64,000 nt of DNA. It comes from Deltaproteobacteria bacterium (GTDB lineage Bacteria > Myxococcota_A > Polyangia > GCA-2747355). Positions within the stretch are counted from its first letter, which is position 1; each line of letters begins with the position of its first letter. Position numbers and translations under genes: made by a program. Location: NCBI GenBank assembly GCA_020633415.1, contig JACKDQ010000002.1, forward strand, positions 558,001-622,000, given 5' to 3'. Under the pieces are notes generated by a model. It did no database searches and was not told the origin of the DNA. It was given only the letters and a program-made list of their open reading frames with translations. This document shows positions 42,118 through 50,829 of this stretch, piece by piece.

Positions 42118-43215
42118 CTACCACGCCGGCGTTCTGCCCTTGGGCCAATGCGACAAGTCTGTCCGCTTTGCCAGGTCACGCTGCCGGTCGAGCCAATCGA
42201 CAACGCGCTGCTTTTCGCTGAGCAGACCGCCCGGGATACGCCGCAGAAACGCCTCGTAGTGACGCTGAGCCTGCTGCAAATCGCCGCGCTTTTTCAAGAG
42301 GTCGCCGAGCAGCAACTGAACCGCCGGGTATCCGGGCCGTAGCGCCAAGGCCTGACGCAGATGCCGCTCGGCCCGCCGCAGCTCGCCGCGTTTGAACAGC
42401 AAGTAGCCCATCACAAAATGGCCGGCATCGGCCTGCGGAGCACGGATCAGCACCCGTGCGATCTCGCGCTCGGCCTGGTCTCGCCGACCTCGCGCGACTA
42501 GCGTGAGGGCTAACTCGAACAGCGCCGCCTCATCGTCGGCATCGGCAGCGACCGCCGCGCGTAAGTCGCGCTCCGCTTCGCCAAGCGCCCCACCGCGACG
42601 CGCCAGCGTCCCTCGACAACGCAAAGCACCGGCCAGATTGGGCTCAAGCCGCAGCGCCTCAGCCAAGGCTCGCGCAGCCGCAGCGCGATGATCGCGATAG
42701 AGCTCGAGACAGCCCAACTCGGCGTGCGCCAACGCCATCTTTGGCCGCACAGCCAGCACCTTACGCAATTCGAAATGCGCCTCTTCGAGGGCACCGCGGC
42801 GAAGCAAGGCCAGCGCCAAATTGTAGCGCGCGTCGAGATAACCGGGGTCGATCCCCAACGCCGAGCGAAATGCGCTCTCGGCCAGATGAACGTCGTCGGA
42901 AAACAACAGCAGCGCCCCAGTATTATTATGAGCCTCGGCAAAATCGTCGTTGGCTTCGACGGCGTCGCGAAAAAACGCCAGCGCCTGACGCTTCAGACCG
43001 CGCCGAAAGGCGACCAGACCCAGGCCGTTGAGCGCTTCGGCGTAGCGTTTGTTGTATTCGAGCGCCAGGCTGAACTGCGCTTCAGCCCGATCGAGCTGCT
43101 CAGCCTTGAGGTAGTCGGCGCCCTTGCGCTGATGAGCGATAGCCTTGGGATTGAGCTTTTGACTGGCCGCGCAGGCCGACAAAACGACCAGCATCATGGC
43201 AAACAGTGCGCGCAT
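42118..43215 (-). CDS. TPR-repeat lipoprotein
   Basis: 365 residues. MRALFAMMLVVLSAC is a lipoprotein signal (Cys15). About nine TPR units follow, such as GADYLKAEQLDRAEAQFSLAL, GLVAFRRGLKRQALAFFRDAV, ALALLRRGALEEAHFELRKV and GYLLFKRGELRRAERHLRQAL. The plan recalls PilF/Tgl, the outer-membrane pilotin that assembles PilQ, and the pil operon is in this window, but TPR lipoproteins are common and Tgl has six TPRs. It is probably co-transcribed with the tandem-FHA gene. Confidence 0.8.
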   Translation of the reverse strand: MRALFAMMLVVLSACAASQKLNPKAIAHQRKGADYLKAEQLDRAEAQFSLALEYNKRYAEALNGLGLVAFRRGLKRQALAFFRDAVEANDDFAEAHNNTGALLLFSDDVHLAESAFRSALGIDPGYLDARYNLALALLRRGALEEAHFELRKVLAVRPKMALAHAELGCLELYRDHRAAAARALAEALRLEPNLAGALRCRGTLARRGGALGEAERDLRAAVAADADDEAALFELALTLVARGRRDQAEREIARVLIRAPQADAGHFVMGYLLFKRGELRRAERHLRQALALRPGYPAVQLLLGDLLKKRGDLQQAQRHYEAFLRRIPGGLLSEKQRVVDWLDRQRDLAKRTDLSHWPKGRTPAW

Positions 43216-43343
43216 CGGCGACCTCCTGTGCTAAGTCCTTGTCGCTGCCGGCAAAGCGAAGTTGCGTGCGAAATCCGGACGGCAAGCGGCCTCCCGCGGG
43301 TCGCCTAGAAAAAGCAAAACGATCTTCACGGATAGCGAGACCG

Positions 43344-43991
43344 ATGCAGCAGTTCACCTGCCAAAGTTGCGGTAAATCCTTTAGCGTTCCCCAAGCCGCA
43401 CTCGACAAATACCCCGGCTGGACCCCCAAAAGCTGCCTCGACTGCAAAGGGGGCGGCAGTCGCAAGAAGCAGCGTGGCGGCGGCTCCCGGGCGACGAGAA
43501 CCCAGAGCAGCGCGACCGAACTGCTTACCCCGGCCGAAGTCCTCGAGCGTTACCACGATGGGCCGAAGAGCGGCATCTTCGTCGACGGGGCCTGTTCGGG
43601 AAACCCCGGACCAGGTGGTTGGGGCGTGGTCTGGGTCGAAAACGACGACATCCGCGAGCAACGTCGCGGCGCCGCCGAGGAGACGACCAACAATCGCATG
43701 GAGCTTCAAGCGCTGATCGTCGCCTACCAGCTGATCCCCGAGGACGCAGAGCTGACAATCTTCAGCGATAGTCAGCTCTGCGTGAACACGATCACCCAAT
43801 GGGCGGCTGGCTGGGAAAAGAACGGCTGGCGACGCAAGAGCGGGCCGATCAAGAACCTCGAGTTGGTCAAAGAAGTCTACGCGCTAGCTCAAGCCCACCC
43901 CCACGTCGAGCTGCGCTGGATCAAGGCCCATGCAGGATCGCGCTGGAACGAATACGCCGACGCCCTGGCGACCAGCTATCTGCGCGACTGA
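43344..43991 (+). CDS. rnhA: Ribonuclease HI with N-terminal zinc ribbon
   Basis: 215 residues from the ATG at 43344. The N-terminus has a Cys4 zinc ribbon, FTCQSCGKSFSV and PKSCLDCKGG, then a basic linker. The RNase H fold follows with all four DEDD residues: Asp in IFVDGACSGNPGPGGWG, Glu in NNRMELQAL, Asp in TIFSDSQLCVNT, and the final Asp in WNEYADALA after IKAHAG. It degrades RNA in RNA/DNA hybrids. The zinc ribbon is an addition to the standard 155-residue enzyme and may bind nucleic acid. Confidence 0.9.
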   Translation: MQQFTCQSCGKSFSVPQAALDKYPGWTPKSCLDCKGGGSRKKQRGGGSRATRTQSSATELLTPAEVLERYHDGPKSGIFVDGACSGNPGPGGWGVVWVENDDIREQRRGAAEETTNNRMELQALIVAYQLIPEDAELTIFSDSQLCVNTITQWAAGWEKNGWRRKSGPIKNLELVKEVYALAQAHPHVELRWIKAHAGSRWNEYADALATSYLRD

Positions 43992-44068
43992 GCATCACTG
44001 CATCGCTCTCGCGGCTGTCGGACGCGATACGTTGCGCGGCAGCTGCGCGCGATGCGGCGATCGCCGAC

Positions 44069-44416
44069 TTAGCGGGCGGCTTCGTCGATCTCGCGCAGGA
44101 AAGCAAAGGTGTAGATACCGGTGTTATGGCCGTCGGAGAAATGGACCCGCAGCGCGTAGCGCCCGATCGACTCCACCACGCTAGCGAGGATATCGTCGTC
44201 GACGTCATCGGCCTTGAGAATCGGCTCGCCGGTCCATTCGTCGATGCAAGAAGCACAGGGGCATTTCCGACGCAACGTACTAAGCCGCCAATGGCTGCGG
44301 TGCCCATCGATCCATTCGATGCCCAGCGTGTAGCGGTCGAGTTGCGCGATCCGCCGGACGAGGAGCTGCTGTTTGAGACGAGCTGCAGGTGCTGCAATCG
44401 CTGGTTGTTTGCTCAT
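44069..44416 (-). CDS. DUF971 (GBBH-like N-terminal domain) protein
   Basis: 115 residues from the ATG at 44416, which overlaps the mrp stop as TAATG. The sequence GIEWIDGHRSHWRLSTLRRKCPCASCIDE and YALRVHFSDGHNTGIYTFAFLR is the DUF971 fold, a small zinc- or Fe-S-linked domain related to the N-terminus of gamma-butyrobetaine hydroxylase. Gene neighbourhoods with mrp are common, and a role in Fe-S protein maturation has been proposed from that. The three Cys in CPCASC could bind a metal. Confidence 0.87.
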   Translation of the reverse strand: MSKQPAIAAPAARLKQQLLVRRIAQLDRYTLGIEWIDGHRSHWRLSTLRRKCPCASCIDEWTGEPILKADDVDDDILASVVESIGRYALRVHFSDGHNTGIYTFAFLREIDEAAR

Positions 44417-45510
44417 TAGTTTCGATCCCACTTGAGCGAAAAGGATTCAAGATAACTGCCGCGCTCGATGTTGAGCACAGCCAGCTGCGCTGCCAGCGCG
44501 CCAGCCAGCTCGGTGTATGCCACGGACGCCGGCGACTCCGGCGCCGAGATGACGATCGGTGCGCCTTGGTCGCCGGCAGCAGCAACCCGTGGATCGATCG
44601 GCACCTCACCAAGGAAGGGCACGCCCAGCCCATCAGCGACGCGCCGCCCGCCACCACTGCGAAAGATCTCATGGCGCTTGTCACATTGATCGCAAACGAA
44701 ATAGCTCATCGTTTCGATCACACCGAGCACCGGAATCCGCGTGGTGTCGAACATCACCATCGCCTTCTTAACGTCGATCAGCGAGATTTCCTGCGGCGTC
44801 GTGGTCACCACCGCACCGGTGATCGGCGCCTGCTGCGAAAGGGTCAGCTGAATGTCGCCAGTGCCAGGCGGATAGTCGATCACGAGGTAATCCAATTCGC
44901 CCCATTGCACATTGGCGAGGAACTGACTGATGTAACCGGAAACGATCGGCCCACGCAGGATTGCCGCCTTGTCGGTCGGCACAAAGAACCCCATCGAGAT
45001 CATCTTGATACCGTGCGCTTCGGCGGGGATCAGACTCTTGTCGGCGGCCATCGCTGGCTCGCGCTCAACGCTAAGCATCGTGGGAACCGAGGGACCATAG
45101 ATGTCTGCGTCGAGGATCCCTACGCGCGCGCCGGTCTCGGCCAAGGCCAAAGCGATATTCACCGCGGTCGTCGACTTAGCCACACCACCCTTGCCCGACG
45201 CCACCGCGAGGATATTTCGCACACCCTTGAGCACCTGGCGTTGCTGAGTTGGGGCACCGCGCGTATCGGCGGTAAGCGTAACGGATACCTGCTCAACCCC
45301 AGCCAGGTCGGAGAGCGCCGACTCGCACGCCGCTTTCAGCTCAAAGCGAACCGGGCAAGCCGGTGTCGTCAATTCGAGATCAAAGCTAACTTTGCCAGAC
45401 TTGCAGACAACGTTCTTGACGAAGCCGAGGTCGACAATGCTTTGACCGAGATCGGGGTCATCGATCGGCCTCAGCGCCTCGAGAACTTGTTCGGTGGAAA
45501 TACTCATCAA
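44416..45510 (-). CDS. mrp: Fe-S cluster carrier ATPase Mrp/ApbC
   Basis: 364 residues. An N-terminal MIP18/DUF59 domain (about 5-85, LEALRPIDDPDLGQSIVDLGFV) precedes a deviant Walker A P-loop (ASGKGGVAKSTTAVNIALAL), YGPSVP, and VIDYPPGTGDIQLTLSQ. Two Cys in FVCDQCDKRHEIF bind the bridging cluster in the dimer. Mrp carries Fe-S clusters to apoproteins. The P-loop has Ala where Gly is usual (GGVGKS), which still obeys the KGGxxK[ST] rule. Translationally coupled to the DUF971 gene, and downstream of comEC by 74 bases. Confidence 0.95.
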   Translation of the reverse strand: MMSISTEQVLEALRPIDDPDLGQSIVDLGFVKNVVCKSGKVSFDLELTTPACPVRFELKAACESALSDLAGVEQVSVTLTADTRGAPTQQRQVLKGVRNILAVASGKGGVAKSTTAVNIALALAETGARVGILDADIYGPSVPTMLSVEREPAMAADKSLIPAEAHGIKMISMGFFVPTDKAAILRGPIVSGYISQFLANVQWGELDYLVIDYPPGTGDIQLTLSQQAPITGAVVTTTPQEISLIDVKKAMVMFDTTRIPVLGVIETMSYFVCDQCDKRHEIFRSGGGRRVADGLGVPFLGEVPIDPRVAAAGDQGAPIVISAPESPASVAYTELAGALAAQLAVLNIERGSYLESFSLKWDRN

Positions 45511-45584
45511 CTTGGCCTCCGGCGCGACGGTTTAGCACGCCGGAACGCTCATGGCCCGCGAAAAAATGGCCTACCCTGGACGGG

Positions 45585-47957
45585 CTAGCGCAAGAGCGAA
45601 AAGCCGTCGCTGAGCGCGATATCTCCATCGGCAAACAAGTGCGCGATCACCCCTCCGCGAAGGTCGGTGCGCCAGACCGCGGCGGCAATGCGATCGAGTC
45701 GAGAAATCACTTCCCGGTCAGGAAAGGCAAAGCGATTTTCGCGTCCGCAAGAGATCACCGCGATGCGGGGCAAAACCCGTGAGACGAACTGATCCGTCGT
45801 TGACGTCGCGCTGCCATGATGCGCAACTTTGAGCAAGCGCGCCGACAGTCCGTCCTGATAGCGATCGACCAGCTGCCTCTCGACCTGCGCTTCGATGTCG
45901 CCGGCGAGCAAGGCGCTAGACCGACCATAGCGCACCCGCAAGACGACGCTGGCGTCATTGGTCGACAGCTGACCGCCGCAAGCGCTAGCGGCCTGTCCGC
46001 GATGGGCAACGGCGTCCGGCCAAAGCGGCTCGACGGAGACCGATCCGCGCACCAGTCGATGAGGCGCAACGATCGGCACCCCCTGGCGCTGAGCGAGAGC
46101 GCGCAGCTCGTGCCACCACGGCGATCGCTCATCATGTCGCGGGCAAAGCCACAGCTCGCCAACCGGCAGCTCGCGCAAGACCGCGCGTAGTCCACCAACG
46201 TGGTCGGCGTGCAGATGCGTGCCGACCACGACATCAAGTCGCTGAATGCCCGCGGCGCGCAGGTAGGGCACAACTCGTGCACGCCCAACATCGTATCGGG
46301 GTTCGTAGGAGCCACCGCCGTCGACCAGCATCGAAGTACCATTGGGAAATTGCACCAGTGAGGCATCCCCCTGCCCGACATCGAGGAACGTCAACCGCAA
46401 AGCTGGCGGCTTGAGCTGGTCACCGGCAACGGCAACAGCTGCAACGGCCAGCAACATCAACGCTAACCCTCGTCTGCGACGGACCCGACCGCTGACCAGC
46501 AATAGAGCCAGCGCACACGCAGAAAGCGTCAGCAGCCAACCCGGGCGCCAAGCTACGGCGGCCCAGGGCGCGCTCCCCAAGCGACCGCAAGCCGCAACAA
46601 ATCCGCTGGTCAACCACTCGACCAGTGGCGCGAGCAGGCTGCCGCCGACCAGCAATTCGAGAGCGAGCAACAGCACCAGTGGAAGCAGGACGAAACTAAC
46701 GAAGGGGATCGCAACCAAGTTGACCACAATGCCGAGCAACGCCGCCTGGCCAAAATGATGAGCGCACAGCGGGAGCGTGACCAATGTCGCGGCGACGGTC
46801 GAGCGTAGCAGGCGCCAGCCCCAGCGCTCCACCGAGGGACTGCGCTGCGCCAAGGCGATCGCCAAGACAGCCGAAAAGGACAGCTGAAAGCCAGGGGAAA
46901 ACAGCGCCAGTGGATCGACGATCAACAGCACCAGCAAGGCAAGGCACAACGGGCGCCAAAAGTCGCGCGGCCGACGGCAAAGATCAGCGAGTAGCAGCGC
47001 CCCAACCATCAGACAGGCTCGACTGGTCGAGTGAGCAGCGCCAGTAAATAAGGTGTAGGCGATAGCAGCAAGGATCCCGACGAGCGCGGAAAGGCGACCG
47101 ACATCGTAGCGCGCCGCGACGCGATAGCTGCGCAACAAGCAAAAGCGGCAGAAGGCCACCGCCCCAAGAGCAACAAGCGCGAGGTGTAGCCCGCTGATCG
47201 CCAACAGGTGGCTAACGCCGGTGTACGCGAAGGCGCGCCGCAACTGATCGCTCAGCCCGGCACGCTCGCCAAACATCAGCGCGCTGATCACCGCACGAGC
47301 ATCGTGGTCGGCGATCCGTTCGGCCAGACCTCGGCGCAACTTGCCGCGCAATGACCAAAGCAGCGCGCGCGAACGCGGTGGGTCCAGCGCTCGATAAGCA
47401 TGCGCCTCGAGATAGGCGCGCGCACGAACCCGCTCAGACAGCACACGCAACGCGCCATGAGCGAGTAACGGATTGCGCGCCGCTTGGGGCCTGCGCAGGC
47501 GTGCGCTCAGCCAAAGTTGCTGTCCGGCCGGCGGTGGCGAACTGCTCTGAGCTGGAATCCACAGCTCGACCACCCCACAGGCGGCTCGGCGCTTTTGATC
47601 GCGCTCGAGCGACGAAACCCGCAAGAGCTGCCGCCAACCTTCTCCCACGCGACGTGCCGGCGCGACGGTCGTACCGAGCAGCCGCACCGGGCGACGACCG
47701 ATCGCACGCGCGACATCGCAGCTCGGAGATTCGACAACCATCCGACTCAGTGCGCTAGCCGCGCCGAGCAGCAGGCCCGCAGCAAGCAGCGCGCTGACCA
47801 GCCGGCGCCAGCCGCCGATCATTGCCAGCATCACGGAAGCGACAACCAGGCCCCAAACGCTGCTCGGCTTGGCGATCAGAGCACCCTCTGCGGCCCATGC
47901 GCCGATCAACACGCCGGCGGCGTAACACAACGAAAAAGCGGGAAGACAGCGCTGCAC
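45585..47957 (-). CDS. comEC: DNA internalisation channel protein ComEC/Rec2
   Basis: 790 residues. The N-terminal DUF4131 part, then the competence channel domain (about 200-470) with AYTGVSHLLAISGLHLALV, LVGALLLADLCRRPRD and FSPGFQLSFSAVLAIAL across many membrane helices, then a metallo-beta-lactamase domain with VVGTHLHADHVGGLRAVL (about 577-594) and VAHHGSATSTT. ComEC forms the inner-membrane channel that takes in single-stranded DNA, and its hydrolase domain may degrade the other strand. With type IV pilus genes in the same window, natural uptake of DNA is possible, although comEA and comF are not seen. Confidence 0.95.
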   Translation of the reverse strand: MQRCLPAFSLCYAAGVLIGAWAAEGALIAKPSSVWGLVVASVMLAMIGGWRRLVSALLAAGLLLGAASALSRMVVESPSCDVARAIGRRPVRLLGTTVAPARRVGEGWRQLLRVSSLERDQKRRAACGVVELWIPAQSSSPPPAGQQLWLSARLRRPQAARNPLLAHGALRVLSERVRARAYLEAHAYRALDPPRSRALLWSLRGKLRRGLAERIADHDARAVISALMFGERAGLSDQLRRAFAYTGVSHLLAISGLHLALVALGAVAFCRFCLLRSYRVAARYDVGRLSALVGILAAIAYTLFTGAAHSTSRACLMVGALLLADLCRRPRDFWRPLCLALLVLLIVDPLALFSPGFQLSFSAVLAIALAQRSPSVERWGWRLLRSTVAATLVTLPLCAHHFGQAALLGIVVNLVAIPFVSFVLLPLVLLLALELLVGGSLLAPLVEWLTSGFVAACGRLGSAPWAAVAWRPGWLLTLSACALALLLVSGRVRRRRGLALMLLAVAAVAVAGDQLKPPALRLTFLDVGQGDASLVQFPNGTSMLVDGGGSYEPRYDVGRARVVPYLRAAGIQRLDVVVGTHLHADHVGGLRAVLRELPVGELWLCPRHDERSPWWHELRALAQRQGVPIVAPHRLVRGSVSVEPLWPDAVAHRGQAASACGGQLSTNDASVVLRVRYGRSSALLAGDIEAQVERQLVDRYQDGLSARLLKVAHHGSATSTTDQFVSRVLPRIAVISCGRENRFAFPDREVISRLDRIAAAVWRTDLRGGVIAHLFADGDIALSDGFSLLR

Positions 47958-48084
47958 GGCGAAGTTCTCGACCGAACCACGCGAGGGTTGTGCGACTGCT
48001 GCTCGCTCAGTTAACGCTGCGATCGACGCGATTTATTGACCGCCGCCAACACAATCAGTAAAGTTTTGGAAGACTTGCGTATTC

Positions 48085-48750
48085 ATGATGCGGAAAACCC
48101 TCTCAACATGGTCTGCAGTGGCCACGGTTGCAGCGCTTGCTGCGAGCGCACAGGCAACGGCTGTCAATGGCTCGCTGCTCATCGAAGACAAGGGTCCACC
48201 TGATCCACTGGCTCACTGGCAGGTCGCCAATAATTTGGTCGATATCCAACCCCCGCTCCGTCCAGCGCTCGCTGAAGCGATCGTCGTGATCCAAGGTGGC
48301 AGCGAAAAGCCCCAGCCACTATCGATCACACCAACGCTGACGATCAACGATAGCCGTTTCGAACCGGCGGCGATCGTCATCCGACCCAACACCGCCGTGA
48401 CGATTAGCAATAGCGAGTCAACGCAACATCTGCTGGACGCGCAGGGTGCATTCAACGGTCTGCGAATCGACCCACGAGACACGGCGCAGCGCATCTTCAA
48501 GAAGGTGGGCGTGTACACCGTGCGCTGTTCCGAGTTCCCACATATCGTCGCGACGGTTGTCGTCAGCAATGCATACGCCGCTACGACCGTCGCTGGCAAC
48601 GGCAGCTTCCGCTTCAACGCGCTGAGCCCTGGCTCCTATACGCTCGGCGTGATTCGCGATGGCGCCTGGGTTCACCGCCAACCCGTTTCGATCGTCGGGG
48701 CCAGGACGCGATTGGAAATCAAACTCAGCAGCTGGCGCGGCGTGGAGTAG
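48085..48750 (+). CDS. Exported cupredoxin-like protein
   Basis: 221 residues. Signal peptide (STWSAVATVAALAASAQA). A plastocyanin-like sandwich is suggested by FEPAAIVIRPNTAVTISNSESTQHLLD and VGVYTVRCSEFPHIVATVVVS, giving possible type 1 copper ligands His (TQHLL), Cys (VRCSE) and His (FPH); no Met ligand follows, so copper binding is uncertain. A final carboxypeptidase regulatory-like sheet (GSFRFNALSPGSYTLGVIRDG) fits methylamine-utilisation-type periplasmic proteins. Immediately upstream of the MXAN_5187-type receptor gene, five bases apart, so very likely one operon. Confidence 0.7.
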   Translation: MMRKTLSTWSAVATVAALAASAQATAVNGSLLIEDKGPPDPLAHWQVANNLVDIQPPLRPALAEAIVVIQGGSEKPQPLSITPTLTINDSRFEPAAIVIRPNTAVTISNSESTQHLLDAQGAFNGLRIDPRDTAQRIFKKVGVYTVRCSEFPHIVATVVVSNAYAATTVAGNGSFRFNALSPGSYTLGVIRDGAWVHRQPVSIVGARTRLEIKLSSWRGVE

Positions 48751-48755
48751 CTCGG

Positions 48756-50825
48756 GTGTGGTCAAATCGGATCTGGATGCTGTTGTTGAGTGTGGCGCTC
48801 GTCGCCTTTGTCGCCTTTGCGCTGGTGGCACCGGCTCCGGGCACGCGCCAGCTCAATGAGCTCCAAGCGCGTCAGCTCGATGCGCTGCAACATAGCGCGG
48901 AACAAATCTTGCGCGTTGAGGCGCGCAACTGGATCGACTTGGTCGCCCGACTCGCTAGGGACGCTACGGTCAGCACTGTCGCCGAACGGGTCGCCGCGCA
49001 AAGGCGCTACGCCGAAGCGCGCAAAGAGCTGGAGCAACATCTCGCCGCGCGCGTCAGACTGTTGCCTGCCAACATCCGCCCGAACCTGCTGATCGCGCTC
49101 GACTATCGCGGCAAACAAATTCTCCGGCGAGCGCCTGGAAGCTACGAGCCGGGAGTAGATGGGCTCGCCGGCGTCCCCCTGGTGGATCGCGCGCTGCGCG
49201 GCTACCTTGCCGACGATATCTGGTCGCTACAAAACCGCCTCTACGTCGTCGCAGCAGCCCCGATCGTCTCTCGCGCACGAAACCGTTATGTCGGGGTACT
49301 GATCGTCGGCCGAACGATCGACGACGACTACGCCAAGCATCTCAACGCGCTGCTCAGCGCCGAGGGGATCGACTTGGCGTTCTTTGTTCGTGGAGCGCGC
49401 GTCGGATCGACATCGGCCAGCGAGCTGCTTTCAAGCTTGCCCCGACACTTCACTGCGGAATTTGCCGCGATCAAGAAGAGCGGCAGGTCGGCAGCCCTGG
49501 CCCTCGGCCGCGGCGTCGGCCGCCGTTCCGCCGTACTTGCCGCTCTCCCTGGAACGGCCGCAGCCCACCGCGCCTTTTATGCAGTAGTCGGGCCCGCTCC
49601 ATCGGCAGTGCCAGGTCTGGCCGGGATGCTGAGCGAGATCCAGTGGCTGGATTGGAAGTCGGCCCCCTGGCTGCTACTGGCCGGCCTACTGCTCGCCCTG
49701 CTGGTGGTCGCCTTTGTCTTGACGACGTGGAGCGAGCGAGCGCGCCTTCGCCTGCAAGCCGACGCTCAACGCTTGCTGCTTGGCAACATCCAGCGACTGG
49801 AGTCATCAGCTTACGGATCTACGCTGCGCTCGTTGGCCAACGCAATCAATGACCTCGCCGATCGCCAGCCCCGCAAGCGTGGCGGCTCAAGCGAATCACG
49901 CCAATCGACGGCGATCGACCTGCCCAATGACACCGCGATCGATCTGCCGAAGAGGAACGAAGCATCGTCTGCCTATTCCCAGGTCGCGAGCAGACCGATG
50001 CCACCACCGGCGGCGTCGATGATGGCGGGTGCGCAAACATTGCCACCACTGCAGGAGAGCTACGCTGACGACGGTGGCCTCGAGTTGGACGCACCTACAC
50101 CACCGATGATGGGTGGTGGGGCTCTGGGACTCAAGCCCATCCCTTCCGATCCCTCGCTGCCTTTGCTCTCCCCGATCAGCTTGCCAGGCCAGACCGCGCC
50201 ACCCGATTTTTCGCGCCCCGGCAGGCCGATCGCTCCCGACCCTTACGCCACGACACCGGACGTCGTGCCCCTCGGTGGCGGGGAAATCGAGGGCGACGGC
50301 GAAACAATGGCCGAGGATTTTTTCTCGCGCCTGCGCCGACGCAATCGCAGCACCGAAGACGAGGTCGGCCAAACGCTACCGCCATTTTCGCCGACAGCAA
50401 CCAGCGACATGCCGGGTGCGGTGCAGCTACCGGTCGGGTTGGGCCCTGGCGCCACCAGTGATGCCGCGGGCTTCCGCGGCGCCCGCGTCCCCTCGAACGA
50501 GCAGCCATTCGCCGCGCCACCTCCAGGGCTGGCCGACGATGGAAAAGCGACGGTGATGTCGTCGGTCCCGGCGACGCTTGCCCAGCGCGCGATGGAAACC
50601 GAGGGGACCTTCGACGCCGAACTTCAGCGGATCTTCAGCGACTTTATCGCGCTAAAGAAGCAATGTGGCGAGAACATCGCCAACGTAACCTTCGAACGTT
50701 TCGCCACGAAACTGCGCAAGAACCGTGAGAGTCTAATCGAGCGTTACGGCTGTCGCGAGGTTCGCTTTCAGGTCTACATCAAGGACGGCAAGGCCGCACT
50801 AAAGGCCACGCCGATCCGCGACTAG
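48756..50825 (+). CDS. Membrane receptor with MXAN_5187-type C-terminal domain
   Basis: 689 residues from a GTG. One helix near the N-terminus (about 8-26), a periplasmic double-Cache-like sensor (about 30-285) with YVGVLIVGRTIDDDYAKHL and FAVVGPAPS-like strands, a second helix (about 300-325, APWLLLAGLLLALLVVAFVL), a HAMP-like segment, a long Pro-rich low-complexity region (about 375-590), and a conserved C-terminal domain (about 610-689, FDAELQRIFSDFIALKKQCG; YGCREVRFQVYIKDGKAAL) that matches the domain known from MXAN_5187 of Myxococcus. Its output partner is unknown. The domain is, in my knowledge, largely confined to myxobacteria and relatives. Confidence 0.8.
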   Translation: MWSNRIWMLLLSVALVAFVAFALVAPAPGTRQLNELQARQLDALQHSAEQILRVEARNWIDLVARLARDATVSTVAERVAAQRRYAEARKELEQHLAARVRLLPANIRPNLLIALDYRGKQILRRAPGSYEPGVDGLAGVPLVDRALRGYLADDIWSLQNRLYVVAAAPIVSRARNRYVGVLIVGRTIDDDYAKHLNALLSAEGIDLAFFVRGARVGSTSASELLSSLPRHFTAEFAAIKKSGRSAALALGRGVGRRSAVLAALPGTAAAHRAFYAVVGPAPSAVPGLAGMLSEIQWLDWKSAPWLLLAGLLLALLVVAFVLTTWSERARLRLQADAQRLLLGNIQRLESSAYGSTLRSLANAINDLADRQPRKRGGSSESRQSTAIDLPNDTAIDLPKRNEASSAYSQVASRPMPPPAASMMAGAQTLPPLQESYADDGGLELDAPTPPMMGGGALGLKPIPSDPSLPLLSPISLPGQTAPPDFSRPGRPIAPDPYATTPDVVPLGGGEIEGDGETMAEDFFSRLRRRNRSTEDEVGQTLPPFSPTATSDMPGAVQLPVGLGPGATSDAAGFRGARVPSNEQPFAAPPPGLADDGKATVMSSVPATLAQRAMETEGTFDAELQRIFSDFIALKKQCGENIANVTFERFATKLRKNRESLIERYGCREVRFQVYIKDGKAALKATPIRD

Positions 50826-50829
50826 CCCT

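Noticed and set aside
42118..43215. Assigning the TPR lipoprotein as PilF/Tgl
   Set aside because: The repeat number and length differ from Tgl and it is not in the pil operon; TPR lipoproteins are too common for a firm call.
44416..45510. GKGGVAKST as an inactivated P-loop in Mrp
   Set aside because: The KGGxxK[ST] deviant Walker A rule is still met, so activity need not be lost.
44389..45588. Long plus-strand reading frame opposite mrp
   Set aside because: Antisense shadow; the minus strand carries all Mrp motifs.
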